Assembly: GCA_026119855.1 (NCBI GenBank)
Contig: JAOWBW010001623.1
Coordinates: 62,001 to 126,000, forward strand
Source: Campanula takesimana
Taxonomy: Eukaryota > Streptophyta > Magnoliopsida > Asterales > Campanulaceae
Direction of reading: 5' to 3'
DNA length: 64,000 bases
The number at the start of each line of letters is the position of its first letter. Position 1 is the stretch's first letter. A program made the translations under genes and the position numbers. Of the stretch, positions 22,843 through 33,420 are shown piece after piece. Below the pieces are notes generated by a model that saw nothing but the letters and a program-made list of their open reading frames with translations, was not told where the DNA came from and did no database searches.

Positions 22843-23680
22843 TGCACACTCATCTACATACATACATACATATATATATAGGGTCGTGCTCCTGTAAGAA
22901 CCTAAATATCGTGAGAACTTGGATACATTAGGTAAAAAATTAATGTATTAATGTATCCAATGGTTCACTTGGATACATCATTGGATGCATAATACATTAC
23001 TTGACTTGGATACATAATTTGGATACATTACTTGGATACATTACGTAAAAACTAATGTATCCAATGTGCACTTGGATACATTAAGTTCTTAAGTTCTCAC
23101 GGTTTTCACGATATTTAAGTTCTCATTTGAATACCTACCAACCTACATATAGGGTCGCGCTCCTGTGAGAACCATTTTAAAAGAGAACCAATCATAACTG
23201 TTTGATTAAATACAAAATCAAGGGTCCAGATTATAGATACATTTGATTCACTTGGATACACTAGCTAATTTTCAAAAATACAATTGAATACATTAGTTTT
23301 TAACCTACTGTATCCAAGTGGAACGCTTGGATACAGTAATTGTTTAGCTACTGTATCCAAGTGCAATATCAAAATTTATGTATTGTATCCAATGTATTTA
23401 TAATCTGGACCCTTGATTTTGATTCTAATATAATGGTTATGCTTGGTTCTCACGGTTTTCACGCAATTGTGGTTCTCATTTGAGCAACTACCTACCGATA
23501 TACTCCCTCCATCCTGGCACAAGCGGCACCAACTTTTGGGACACGGGGATTAAGAAAAGGTAGTATATGTGTGGTAGAAAATGAAGAGAGAGAATGAGTG
23601 GGGTAAAAGTAGTGTTGGTTGAATAAAATGAGTGGTGGAAAATGAAAGAGAGAATGAGTGGGGTTAAATGGTGGGGTTGG

Positions 23681-23733
<53 letters not shown>

Positions 23734-26700
23734 CGCGCGCGCATGGTTAAGAACCAAACAAAGATGATCAAGAATTAAATCTTTGATTACTTGCTGCTTT
23801 AGTAGCCTGTTCTCTTCCATCAACTTTGTACCCTGCCAAGATTGCAACGGAGAAAATTCAAGATGATAATAAACGAAGATTTCAAAAAAATAAAAATAAA
23901 AAGAAATTAATAATTCCTGCGGTGAATAAGAAGTTGAAAAACAAGAAACTGTTGTGACCTTCTCTTGGAGGTTGAAGATCTCACTTGCAATTCGTTCACC
24001 CTGGGAAATGAAAAATAAGACGGAAATATGGAAGAATGAATTAGTTCTTTTATTGTTCATGGGAGAAGCTACTTATAAGAGAAGGGGCCGGGTAGGTGAA
24101 ATTCTACAAAATTGCCTTAGTCTCAATAACGCGTTTCAATCCTTCCTCAAGCAAGCTCTCGATTCGCTGCAGTTCTTCTATACTTAATCCATTAAGATCC
24201 TCACCCCGCATCTGCCTGTTGGAAATATTCAGTTATTATAGGTTGTTATAGTATGCAGTTTAGAAACTTTTAAAGTAGGCATTATAAATATATATACAAT
24301 CTTTACCTCAATTTTGATAAAGTCTAAGGTTCCATCTCAAACCAATTGGAAATGAGAGTAGCCCAGGATCTTTATATAGCGAGCTCATGGCTAGTTAATT
24401 CCCAATGCGGGATATTTGCTTCAACAAATTTCACGACTATGGGAAATTTACACATCAAAAGAAGAAATTGAAGCGGATTTGTTTCAAGAAAATACCTCAA
24501 CTCGCTACTCTTTTCTGCAACCTCCTGGCTCAGCCTCATCTCATCAGCGTTCTCCAGCTAGAAGAATGAACATAATATATAGCATGAAATTTAACTAAAT
24601 AATGTTCGTCCATTAGCCTCCACAGATTTTCAAAACGTGATTGCTTACTCTTGATGGGAAATTGAAATGTCTAAGGAAAAAGATAAAGACAATGCAACTG
24701 TTTTTGTTGGAGTATATAATAGATGTTGTGATAATGTTATGATTATCAAATATGCTCCACGGCTTCATTTTCACAAAACAAAATAAAGCCTGCAGATTGA
24801 TCAAAGAATGCACAAAACGGAAAAATTAATGAAAATAAAAATATATACCAGCTGAAGAGAAGGTTGGTCAACATTGTCAAGATTATTTGAGTGCAGCTTA
24901 TACTTCCCCAGTATTTCCTTCATGCTTCACAACAACAGCAAAAAGTTGATAGCGCAACAATAAGATTTGATATGTACTCCCAGTGTCCCGTAATGATCTT
25001 CTCATTTGCCATTTCTCATTGTCCTAAAAAGTTCTTTCCATTTCTACAATTTAGGCTTAAATGTGCATAAACACAACATGGCTAGTGAAGCAATTGTTCA
25101 TATCCTTAAAATATTTGAGTTGTCAAATGTGAAGATCATTTTGGGTCGGAGTGAGTATTAGCATTACATCTCTCTTATCAAACGGTTGATCAGCTCATTC
25201 GTTTTAGAATTAGAATTGGCTAATAAGTAGAAAGGGGACCAAGGGTGAGAGTGGGCTTGGAATAGACTGAATGACTGATAGTCAACTATACTGAATTAGG
25301 TTCCAACTTAAAATCAATTGGCGCCAAGTGTAATAGCCCCTTGAGTCGATATATCATTGCATGTTTATTTATTTTGTAGGCTGGGATGTATAGTCGAACA
25401 ATTCATACAAAGACAAGAAATCAATAAACCTTGTTATACTAATCTCATTTAGCAGCAAAGATCATTAACATAGCAGTTGAATGACTTGAAAATGTCGATA
25501 GGCCTTTTACTTGAACTTTTCACGAAAAGTATGAGATATATCAAACAGTGTTCTGTACGTAAGTATGATATTGAGAACTCCATTCGCAGAATGAATAAAT
25601 TAAGGTTGATTTCTTTGCACTTTCAGTATTGCATTTACATACATACATCTGATGTTCACATCATATCATGCAAATTGGGACACAATAGGTGTAAAACGTG
25701 AATATAATACAATACGAACAATTATTTTCCATTGGACAAATTATCTGAAAATGGACATTGATTTTGTATGGAGTGAATAGTACACATCATGTACAAGCAC
25801 ACTGTATAAGTCTAAATCGTTTGTATATCCATTGAAAAAGACAGGTACCGAGTAGAGTAGTATGTGAACCAATATACTTTAATTACTTTCAGAAGTATTT
25901 CCCTTTGTCAATGTTGATATAGTTATATACATCTCCAAAAACATGAGTAATTAGGACTTGTCTTACTTTTTTCGCGGACTAGATTTAGCAGGAAAATATA
26001 ACTCGAGAGACTCAAAGTCAGAATGGAATATTGATCAAGTGAAACACATTTATCCGAGTGCATTTTCAATAATGACAGTCCTAGAATGAGTCCTAATTTC
26101 ATGAGTTGGGAACTTAAGGGGTATATTACTCCATAAATATCATAAGGACATTGTTTGGCTTGCTGATCTCTTTTGATGAATATCAACACGAAATTTCCGT
26201 TACGTACGTAAGATATGATCTGGAAGTAACAAATTTATACAAAAATTTACCATATTCGATGTCAGAAGCCATAATATATAGAAATTTAAGAAACAACCAT
26301 CTTGTAAGGAGTTGCAACTATATATGTTCTAGCATTTATTCCATGGTCAAGGCTTTTATACATTTCTCAATTGTCATCAACTAAAAAATAATAAAAAACT
26401 TATTTTTGTTCGTGAGATACTCCCTCTGTCCCGGAAAGATAGTCCCTCTTTTTTTGTCGTTACTACGAAGGAATTTTGAGCAATAATTAAGGCTACTTTT
26501 AATCATCCTAATGAAAATTTAAAAATTGTTATTGATACACTAATATAAACATTATCAATACCAAATTTTAGATTCTTATTGAGATAATTAAAAGAAACTT
26601 TAATTATTGCACAAAGTTCATTCGTAATAACGATGAAAAAAGAGAGACTATCTTTCCGGGACAGATGGAGAATATAGTATATACTACCCATGAATTGAAG

Positions 26701-28037
26701 AAGCTCCATTTTAGAAAAGAAAATGATGAAGTCTAGACATAAGGCCTAAGTATAAATATAGACATGACTCTCAACAAATATTCCTAAGCTTCTTCAGATT
26801 TTCTTCTAGAATGAATTATTTTTAGAAATTCCTATTAAGATTCTAATGCACGGGAGCTCATACAGATATTGTATATATAAACATATTGAAACCACAAACG
26901 AAATATGATCAGACATATTGAAAATGTGGATTTGAACAAAAGATACTTATTTTCAAACAAAGAAGAAAGATGATAAAACATACTATGTACCTTTGTCCCA
27001 AAATGAATGTCTGTAAATTCAAATACTCATTTTGGGACAAAAAAGGGTAGTAAATAGTAATTAAAGGTGCAATGGAAGAATGTCAAGACTGCACTGACAA
27101 CTTAAATATTAAACATAAAACACTAGTTACAATTATTTTTGAGGAAATATTAACTGAACTTATTGTTTAGCCGGCCGCCTTCCCAAACAAGTTATACATC
27201 TGTTTTTCAGTAAAAAAATATATACAAACATGCTTAGACGGAGAATATTAGGATTAATATGAAATAAAAGGATCGAATGCGACTGTTATCAGATAAAATG
27301 TATTTTCAAATTACTTGGTTAACAATAAGCCCCCAAAGTAAAGATAGGACCAACACACATGTCATTTGATTCCAAAATCTATTCTAGTTTATTTGCCTAA
27401 AGAACTGTCAAACACTTTTGAAGACAAATTATAATCTAAACTTAAAGACATTTTTTTGTATTCAATCAAAGATGGAAGACAAGGTCTAGAATGATCCTTA
27501 GGGTTCGTGCGTAATTCTTATACGTATTTTTAATTGGCTCGATACACTAGGCTTTTTGTTTATGAGAAACAATGAAATCTTGTGGAGCATTTCACTTCCA
27601 TTATTTCCTTTGACTTATCTTGTTTTCTTGACCATAATATCGATCTCACCCTTCATGCAAGCATATACTTTCATGAAATATGAATTTAAAGCAAATTGGT
27701 CACTAAGTTTATGTCTTCAATAAAAGAAAGAGAACATTCAAGCGCAGATATAGATCAATTGGGACGGGGTTATTCTAGCTTAACCAGAGTCAGAACAAAA
27801 ACACACATGACAAAGATCATTAATTTGGTCAAGAAAATGGATGACATGAAGTAAGAACACACACTAACATGGTCATGAAAATGTATGAAAAAGAAGAACA
27901 TGTGTGGTCATGTATGTGACAAATTAAAAAGATAAACACACTGGATGACATGAAGTAAGAACACACACTAACATGGTCATGAAAATGTATGAAAAAGAAG
28001 AACATGTGTGGTCATGTATGTGACAAATTAAAAAGAT

Positions 28038-28072
<35 letters not shown>

Positions 28073-28221
28073 TACACACAACTCTCTCAAAAATTTAGTC
28101 GAGAATATATATAGAGAGAGATAAACACACACACACACACACACACTAACTCTCTCAAAGATCTAGTGAACAATACATACATGGATCATGAAAAGAAGAC
28201 AGCACACAGTTATGAGTGTAT

Positions 28222-28269
<48 letters not shown>

Positions 28270-28457
28270 GTATACCTAGAGCTAGCATACTCAAAAAGCT
28301 TGCCAGTAGCAGAGAAGATGATGAGGGCAACTTCAGCATCACAAAGAACAGCAAGTTCTTCAGCTTTCTTGAGAAGCCCTCTTCTCCTCTTTGAGAATGT
28401 CACTTGCCTTGCTGTTATGTTGTCAATCTTCCTTATCTTAATCTTCTCTCTTGCCAT
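22063..28457 (-). CDS. MIKC MADS-box transcription factor, SVP/AGL24/JOINTLESS class (8 coding exons)
   Basis: Exons (minus strand): 28457-28276 (182 bp), 24924-24849 (76), 24557-24496 (62), 24215-24116 (100), 24000-23959 (42), 23832-23791 (42), 22717-22551 (167), 22078-22063 (16). They splice in frame to 228 residues. The 62/100/42/42 sizes are the classic MIKC pattern. MADS domain, residues 1-61: MAREKIKIRKIDNITARQVT, KRRRGLLKKAEELAVLCDAE, IIFSATGKLFEYASSS. I region from MKEILGKYK; K domain about 88-170 (LENADEMRLSQEV, QMRGEDLNGLSIEELQ, EEGLKRVIETK, KLMEENRLLKQQ). C terminus ends DTCLKLGLPFN, an LxLxL motif at 221-225. A nuclear, dimeric CArG-box-binding factor is expected; relatives control flowering time, dormancy or meristem identity. 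Intron 4 starts GC. MITEs fill introns 1, 6 and 7. The class is certain; orthology within it is not. Confidence 0.93.
22115..22285. mobile_element. Stowaway-type MITE in intron 7
   Basis: Inverted ends CTTCCTCCGTCCCAAAATGA and TCATTTCGGGACGGAGGGAG, flanked by TA. 171 bp. Confidence 0.85.
22306..22476. mobile_element. Second Stowaway-type MITE in intron 7
   Basis: Ends CTCCCTCCCCCTTG and GTACGGAGGGGG with TA on both sides. 171 bp; the interior is diverged. Confidence 0.65.
22771..22880. repeat. (TA)n microsatellite in intron 6
   Basis: A long TA tract, interrupted by CATACATACA, immediately left of the hairpin element at 22881. Confidence 0.95.
22881..23139. mobile_element. (TA)n-targeted hairpin element in intron 6
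   Basis: Starts GGGTCGTGCTCCTGTAAG and ends TCTCATTTGAATACCTACC; interior hairpins of GGATACATTAGG / AATGTATCC words. Same family as 19977-20261 and 23152-23496. Confidence 0.75.
23152..23496. mobile_element. (TA)n-targeted hairpin element in intron 6, second member
   Basis: Starts GGGTCGCGCTCCTGTGAG and ends CTCATTTGAGCAACTACC-like. The interior has inverted blocks ATCAAGGGTCCAGATTATA / TATAATCTGGACCCTTGAT and hairpins of GGATACAGTA / TACTGTATCC. Confidence 0.75.
23502..23735. mobile_element. Partial Stowaway-type MITE ending in TA/TG/CG repeats
   Basis: Left end CTCCCTCCATCCTGGCAC after TA. The right end is replaced by a (TA)n(TG)n(CG)n tract at 23684-23741, so the element is truncated. 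An internal near-duplication of GAGAGAATGAGTGGGGT is present. Confidence 0.6.
24977..25155. mobile_element. Stowaway-type MITE in intron 1
   Basis: Ends CTCCCAGTGTCCCGTAATGA and TCATTTTGGGTCGGAGTGAG, flanked by TA; related to 22115-22285 and 30596-30772. Confidence 0.8.
26420..26670. mobile_element. Stowaway-type MITE in intron 1
   Basis: Ends CTCCCTCTGTCCCGGAAAGA and TCTTTCCGGGACAGATGGAG; ~250 bp. An apparent minus-strand frame across it is not a gene. Confidence 0.8.
26995..27050. repeat. Short inverted repeat, minimal MITE-like
   Basis: TTTGTCCCAAAATGA...TCATTTTGGGACAAA within about 55 bases: a hairpin with MITE-like ends, too short for a full element. Confidence 0.55.
27839..28042. repeat. 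Perfect 104-bp tandem duplication in intron 1
   Basis: The unit starting GGATGACATGAAGTAAG occurs at 27839 and again at 27943 with no visible change. It ends in GATAAACACAC, running into a CA microsatellite. Confidence 0.9.
28040..28256. repeat. CA/TG microsatellites near the first splice donor
   Basis: (CA)n at ~28040-28070 and ~28125-28145, (TG)n at ~28224-28254, then (TA)n up to the donor at 28275. Reading frames that extend exon 1 into this tract are intron read-through. Confidence 0.9.
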
Positions 28458-28469
28458 TTTTGATGATTA

Positions 28470-28687
28470 CTGCATAAACACAAAAATAAATGTACCTCTA
28501 ACAAGCAATTCTTAGGAAATACCCACATCAAATAACATGGGGTTTTTGCCAAATTTGGGGAAACCCTAGACAATAATCAAGAAAAGTACCCAGATTTTAA
28601 GGTAGATCTGGCTGAAATAAAGAAAACCCACAAATTTGAACATGCAAAAAAAAAGAAGTAATGGATTGGTACTGAGAGTTTATTTAC
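28470..28687 (-). other. Intron in the 5' untranslated region of the MADS-box gene
   Basis: On the minus strand a donor (AACAAG then GTAAATAA) lies at 28687 and an acceptor (TTTATGCAG) at 28470, 13 bases before the ATG. Leader introns just upstream of the start codon are common in plant MADS genes. Inferred from splice signals alone. Confidence 0.55.
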
Positions 28688-28910
28688 CTTGTTTGATTGG
28701 TTTGGAGAGACAATTGGGTTGAGGAGAAGTGAGAGGTCAGTTCACTCAGCACAGCTGCCACCAATAATAGCAAGAAAAGAGAGATATAGAGAGAGATGTA
28801 GAGAGAGGGAGAGGGAGAGGGAGAGGGAGAATGTGTGTGTTTGAGGTTGAAGTTCAAGAAAGGAAAGTCCACCTTACTTTATCTAGCAAAGAAGTCTCTT
28901 TATTTATTTT
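28688..28910 (-). promoter_or_regulatory. Probable non-coding first exon and core promoter of the MADS-box gene
   Basis: Pyrimidine-rich on the transcribed strand ((CTCTCC)n at 28765-28835), typical of plant 5' leaders. A TATA-like AAATAAATAAAG lies near 28908-28897, which would put the start near 28870. Small frames here on either strand come from the GA/CT repeat. Confidence 0.4.
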
Positions 28911-29169
28911 TGCCAACTGCTTACCACATTTGCCCAATAAAGTAGGAAAAAAAGGAAATTGTTTCTATTTAGAGGGAGGGAGGGAGGGAGAGGAGAGAGA
29001 GAGAGGGAGAGGTTGTGGGTAAGAATAAAATTGAGGATGAGGTACAAGAAAAAATGAGACTTATCAAAATGGGTAGTTTTCCATACCATGCCCTACTGTT
29101 TAGTGCTGCACTTTCACCCTTAGTTTTGGCTCCATTGCTGTGACACCCCCTCCTTTTATATAAACAACA
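28911..29169. other. Upstream region of the MADS-box gene
   Basis: Includes a (GGGA)n/(GA)n tract at 28973-29013. No other feature is certain; I did not find a clean CArG box. Confidence 0.4.
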
Positions 29170-29396
29170 CTCTCTCTGTCTAAAAGCTCGGTAAGCAAAA
29201 TTACTGTCGGGCATAAGAACTAAGGAGTGAAATATATTGAAAAATATTGTGAGTTAGAAACATATTGTGAGTATGATAAGTGAGTGTAATTTGTAAGTGG
29301 GACTCAATAATTTAATTGTCACCATGAGGGGTATGGTTACTAATAATGACATTAATTAAATGGTAAGTGTGTATATTGAGGTTTTAGACAAAGGGA
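29170..29396. mobile_element. Stowaway-type MITE upstream of the MADS-box gene
   Basis: Ends CTCTCTCTGTCTAAAAGCT and GTTTTAGACAAAGGGAG, then TA; ~227 bp. Lies about 300 bp upstream of the probable transcription start. Confidence 0.65.
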
Positions 29397-30595
29397 GTAT
29401 GTAGCAAAATAAAATTATACAATCTCTCTTTCCATACTTCTACTCATACACGATTCTTAGAGTGTAAATAGTTCGATCTGGTTCTATATATATAGGCCTA
29501 AACCGTGAAACCAAACCAACCTCAAATTTTGTTAAACAGCACAGAGTTCGATCATGGTTTTGATCCAAGTCTTTGGGCAGAGGTGATTTGGTTATATAGA
29601 ACATTGGCTCGAAGGATAGTGAGATAAGAGTGAGAAAGTGATATTGCAAATCAAGGAATGAGTTTTACAAGGGTAGCTAACCATTTTATGATTTTCCCCT
29701 TCTAAAACTCAGTCAAATGCTATATACAACCAATTGTCTATACAATAATAAGAATGTATTATAGTTGATTTGGTTGTATATATCATTTGACAAGGGTAGC
29801 TAATTACCATTTGACACAATGAGAATATGATAGGAGTGAGAAAGTGATTAATGCAAATCAAGGATTGAGTTTTAAAGGTGATTTGGTTGTATATAGCATT
29901 GGCATGAGGGATAGTGAGATTGAAGTGAGAAAGTGATTTAGTAGTATATATATAGCTAACCTTTTAATTAAGTTTGTCGTCTTTATGGTCCTATCGACTA
30001 ATTTGGTTTTAGTTGGATAGGACCACAAGGACGACAAAGCTCAACCAAATGTCTACACAATGAGATTGTAATAGACTTCTCGATGAACATGGTAAAATGA
30101 AACTGAGCATTTAACAGAATATAATAAAGTAAAGGGGGTGACAAAGAAATGAACTAAACCACAAGGGGAAGACTGGATTTTGGGTGAAAAGAGAGGGAGT
30201 AATTTGTAACAAAAGTTACTAGTACTACACTACCCTCTACCTAATTAGAATGCAAACAAGAATACTTTTTTGCTAATTCAATCCATTGCCCAAGAATCAC
30301 AACTAGTAATTAAAAATTGTTGAAAGGATAATGTAAAAATATTTAATATAAAAGATTATTTATGTGGAGGTGATCCTCTTCCGTACTAGGTAGCCCACGC
30401 TCTAGTCTATCATCAATAGGGAATTAGCTATGATTTAATAAGTAGATATATTTTCCATACATGACCCCACCCCCTTTTTCTTTTTATCCTACCGACATAA
30501 GTGGAGTATGTATCCAGATACTTAGAAATAAATAAACTACCGACATATGATACTTAGAAATAAATAAACTTTAATTATTTATATAATCCCTTTGT
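29397..30595. other. Intergenic DNA with direct repeats and a long hairpin
   Basis: Around 29590-29950 the phrases GATAGTGAGAT, GTGAGAAAGTGAT and CAAATCAAGGA recur two or three times, suggesting a decayed tandem duplication. 29971-30043 is an inverted repeat (TTGTCGTC..ATGGTCCTATC with GATAGGACCA..GGACGACAA). No gene is visible. Confidence 0.5.
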
Positions 30596-30772
30596 GTCAC
30601 GAAATGATATTCTCATTTGTCATTTTTAATTGTCCCAAAAAAGTTCTTCTTATTTCTATAATTTCAGGCTTAAATGTGCATAAACACAACATGACTAGTG
30701 AAACAAGCGTTCATATTCTTAAAAAGTTTGAATAGTCAAATGTGAAGATCATTTTAGGACAGAGAGAGGGAG
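30596..30772. mobile_element. Stowaway-type MITE
   Basis: Ends ATCCCTTTGTGTCACGAAATGA-like and ATCATTTTAGGACAGAG followed by AGGGAGTA; interior as in 24977-25155. Confidence 0.7.
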
Positions 30773-31199
30773 TACATTTTATACTTATTTCTTCCCCAAT
30801 AAAACAACCAATAAATTTTAATTTACACGGCATAAATTCCTTTCGAAAAAACCTTACACGGCACAAACCTTTAAATCAAAATTATGATTTCTCATCCTTT
30901 ATGAAATGAATAAATTAAATTCTTTTATAATACTGTATTCTCTTATAGTTTTGAGATATCTCAAATAAGTTTCTCAATTCAAAAAATAACTTTTCAAGAA
31001 TATTGTCAGTAAAGTAAAATCGTGATTATGATAAATGTGATACAATTTATAAGTGTGGAACAATTGAGTTCTTATATTAATGAAATTGATAAATGTAATT
31101 TCGTAACTAATTTAAAAGGCTTGTGTGGTTAATATGGAATCACAGAAAAACTTATTATCATTGGCGAAACCGCATAGATGAGATGAGCTACACACAGCT
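30773..31199. other. Intergenic DNA, no gene seen
   Basis: AT-rich sequence. Its last eight bases (31192-31199, ACACAGCT) are the left target duplication of the hAT element that follows. Confidence 0.4.
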
Positions 31200-31528
31200 A
31201 TGGATAGTAACGGGTCGGGTTTCCTAAAACCGAACCCGGCCCCAAGTTCAAAGTGAGTGAACCGACCCGACCCGAGCGGCATCAAAAACTAATTTTCCTA
31301 TCTCATATTTGTTTTTGCCTAATTTATGTTTATGCCTAATTTGAATGAGTTATACAAATTAGTCTTAAATCATCAAACCTCACTCACAAACAACTATAAA
31401 ATAAATTTAACAACACTTATAATATGATTAACTAACATAATATGTTGACTTTGTACATGGAGGTGCGGTTGGGTCGGATCAATGCGGATCAAGATCAAAA
31501 CCCGAACGCGACCCTAACCCGCTCGGGT

Positions 31529-32492
31529 TGGAGATGGGCATAAGGGTAACCCGGTCCCGTCCGACCCTTTTTTTATTATTAAACCCGCGGGAAAACGGGC
31601 TTGAGTCCGCCCGTGTTGTATGAGCCCCCGGGCCGACCTGGTCCGGCCCGCCACAAAGTTTTTAGTCCGGCCCGCCTTAAACCCTTATATTTTGCCAAAC
31701 GGGTTTTGACGGATTTTTATTTTTATTTTTATTTTTTAAATCAAAAATATGGGAAAATATAGAAAAATGATTAAAAAAAAATACTCCCTCCGTCCCGGTG
31801 GAAATTGCACAAAAAAATTATGGCACAAGAATTAAGGGAAAAAGTGAAAAGGGTGATGTGTTGTGAGTGTTGATAGATGAGTGAGAAAGAGAAAGTGGGG
31901 TAGAGAATAATTAGTGGGTTAGTGGATGTGTGTGCAAGTGGGTTAAACTTTCCTTTTATGGATTTTGCAATTTCTATGGGACGCCCAAAATGACAAGTTT
32001 TGCAATTTCAAGCGGGACAGAGGGAGTATATATATATATATATATAAAGTATTAAAGACCTTACAATTTAATTTATAATTTAGTAAAAATATAAATGGCC
32101 CAATAATATTAGTATATTTTTAAATCAACTTAAAATAATGAAATAAATTTAGATATTTAATGAATAAAATTGTTGAATACATTAAACATACTCCATTTAA
32201 TGTAAATTTGAACATTAAATATAGTCCATTTAATTAGTGAAATAATGGTATTTTTGGAAAAAGAAAACATAAAAAAATTATTCCAAATGGCCATGGGCAC
32301 GGGCCAAACGGGTTTTTCAAACCCGCGGGCTTAGCCCGGTCCGTTTGCAAATAGTGAAGTCCGGCCCGTCCACTTAATATACGGGCTAAGGGCCATGTTT
32401 TTTGTGCGGGCTCACGGGTACAGGATTGGCGGGCCACGGGCTTGCAGGTCGGCAGGTTGTCCGCGGGCCTAAGCCCTAAACGCCCATCTCCA
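31529..32492. mobile_element. hAT-like element (inner), 964 bp
   Basis: Inverted ends TGGAGATGGGC...GCCCATCTCCA, with a perfect octamer duplication GCTCGGGT at 31521-31528 and 32493-32500. The interior is built of ACGGGC / GCCCGT words (CCGGCCCGCC, ACCCGCGGG). No transposase. Confidence 0.85.
31784..32026. mobile_element. Stowaway-type MITE inside the inner hAT element
   Basis: Ends CTCCCTCCGTCCCGGTGG and AAGCGGGACAGAGGGAG, flanked by TA; 243 bp. Youngest layer of a three-level nest. Confidence 0.88.
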
Positions 32493-32575
32493 GCTCGGGT
32501 CATAAAAAATTGCAACCTAAACTCTATTTTTTCGGGGCGGATCACCTTTGGGTTCAGGCAAATTGTCATTCCTAT

Positions 32576-33123
32576 ACACAGCCTCTGACTTTTGTATTTT
32601 ATTTTTTGACTACTTATGCCCTTAAATGAAGAGGAAGTCTCACCTTAGATCGTTTCACGTATGAGACCGGTTTTGTTGGAAGAGGAAATAGGTTCGCTCC
32701 GCTCCGTCTATAAGGACAAGCCATTAACTTTCTCAACCAAACCCGTCTCATACGTGAGACTGTCTTACACACAAGTTTTTGTCTTAAATGAAAATTTATT
32801 TTCAAAAAAAAAAATTGTCTCAAAATGAATGTTGTTTTTGGAAAAAAATTGTCCCTAAAAAATGTTTTTACCATTTTCTAATTGCCTATTATACTTGCAA
32901 AACTAAATATTTGAAAAGAAATTATATAAATATATGTAAATCTTAGACACTAAATTGTATAAAAAGTAGTGAATTTCAATATATCTTCTAAAATGAAATT
33001 TAGACATTCATTTAAAGACTGAAGGACCATATTTTAGGTGCAGCTATCTATTTTTATTTTATCTTTTTTTTTTTTTTTAATCTTTTTTGCTCACTTTATA
33101 TTTGACAACATTCATATTTGATA
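32576..33123. other. Intergenic DNA with a small GTGAGAC inverted-repeat element
   Basis: 32637-32780 has inverted ends (GTCTCACCTTAGATCG / GTGAGACTGTCTTAC) around CACGTATGAGACCGG and CCCGTCTCATACGTGAG. The same TGAGACNGTCTCA words form the ends of the foldback element at 39524. The rest is AT-rich. Confidence 0.5.
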
Positions 33124-33397
33124 CTACCTCTATCACAGAGTAAGAGTCCTACCTCTCAAATGCACAGAGATTAAGAAATGATGGAATTGATTTTAAGTGT
33201 TGTGAGTGTAAAAAAAAGTAAGAGAGAGAATGAGTGGGAGGGAATATTAAATTGATTGGTGTTGTGAGTATAAAAGTAAAGTATGAGAGAGAATGAGTGA
33301 GATGAATAGTAAAGATTCCTTGCTATTTTAGGAATGAGACTCTTACTCTGGGACGTACCAAATAGAAAGTATGACTCTTACTCTGGGACGGGGAGTA
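33124..33397. mobile_element. Stowaway-type MITE
   Basis: Ends CTACCTCTATCACAGAGTAA and CTTACTCTGGGACGGGGAG. The right end is duplicated (CTCTTACTCTGGGACG at ~33340 and ~33371). Confidence 0.65.
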
Positions 33398-33420
33398 ACA
33401 TTTATATGATTGCAAAATCT

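Larger units (their letters stand above)
24925..28275 (-). other. Intron 1 of the MADS-box gene (3.35 kb)
   Basis: Donor GTATAC at 28275, acceptor GTGAAG ending at 24925. A long first coding intron is usual in this class and often holds regulatory sites. Besides MITEs it contains a perfect 104-bp tandem duplication (27839-28042) and CA/TG microsatellites near its 5' end. The remaining ~2.5 kb is AT-rich with no gene; reading frames there are chance. Confidence 0.85.
31200..32575. mobile_element. hAT-like element (outer), hosting a second hAT
   Basis: Inverted ends ATGGATAGTAACGGGT and (inverted) ATAGGAATGACAATT. Flanking octamers are ACACAGCT (31192-31199) and ACACAGCC (32576-32583), 7 of 8 matching, as in hAT insertions. 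The interior is built of GGGTCGGGT / ACCCGACCCG words. No transposase. Confidence 0.7.

Noticed and set aside
23488..24060. 190-residue minus-strand frame
   Set aside because: It runs across exons 5 and 6, introns and a TA/CA microsatellite; in exon 5 it matches the true frame, elsewhere it is intron sequence.
28155..28354. Extension of the MADS exon-1 frame into YTYIYIYTHTH and overlapping frames
   Set aside because: Translation of the TA/TG microsatellite beyond the splice donor at 28275.
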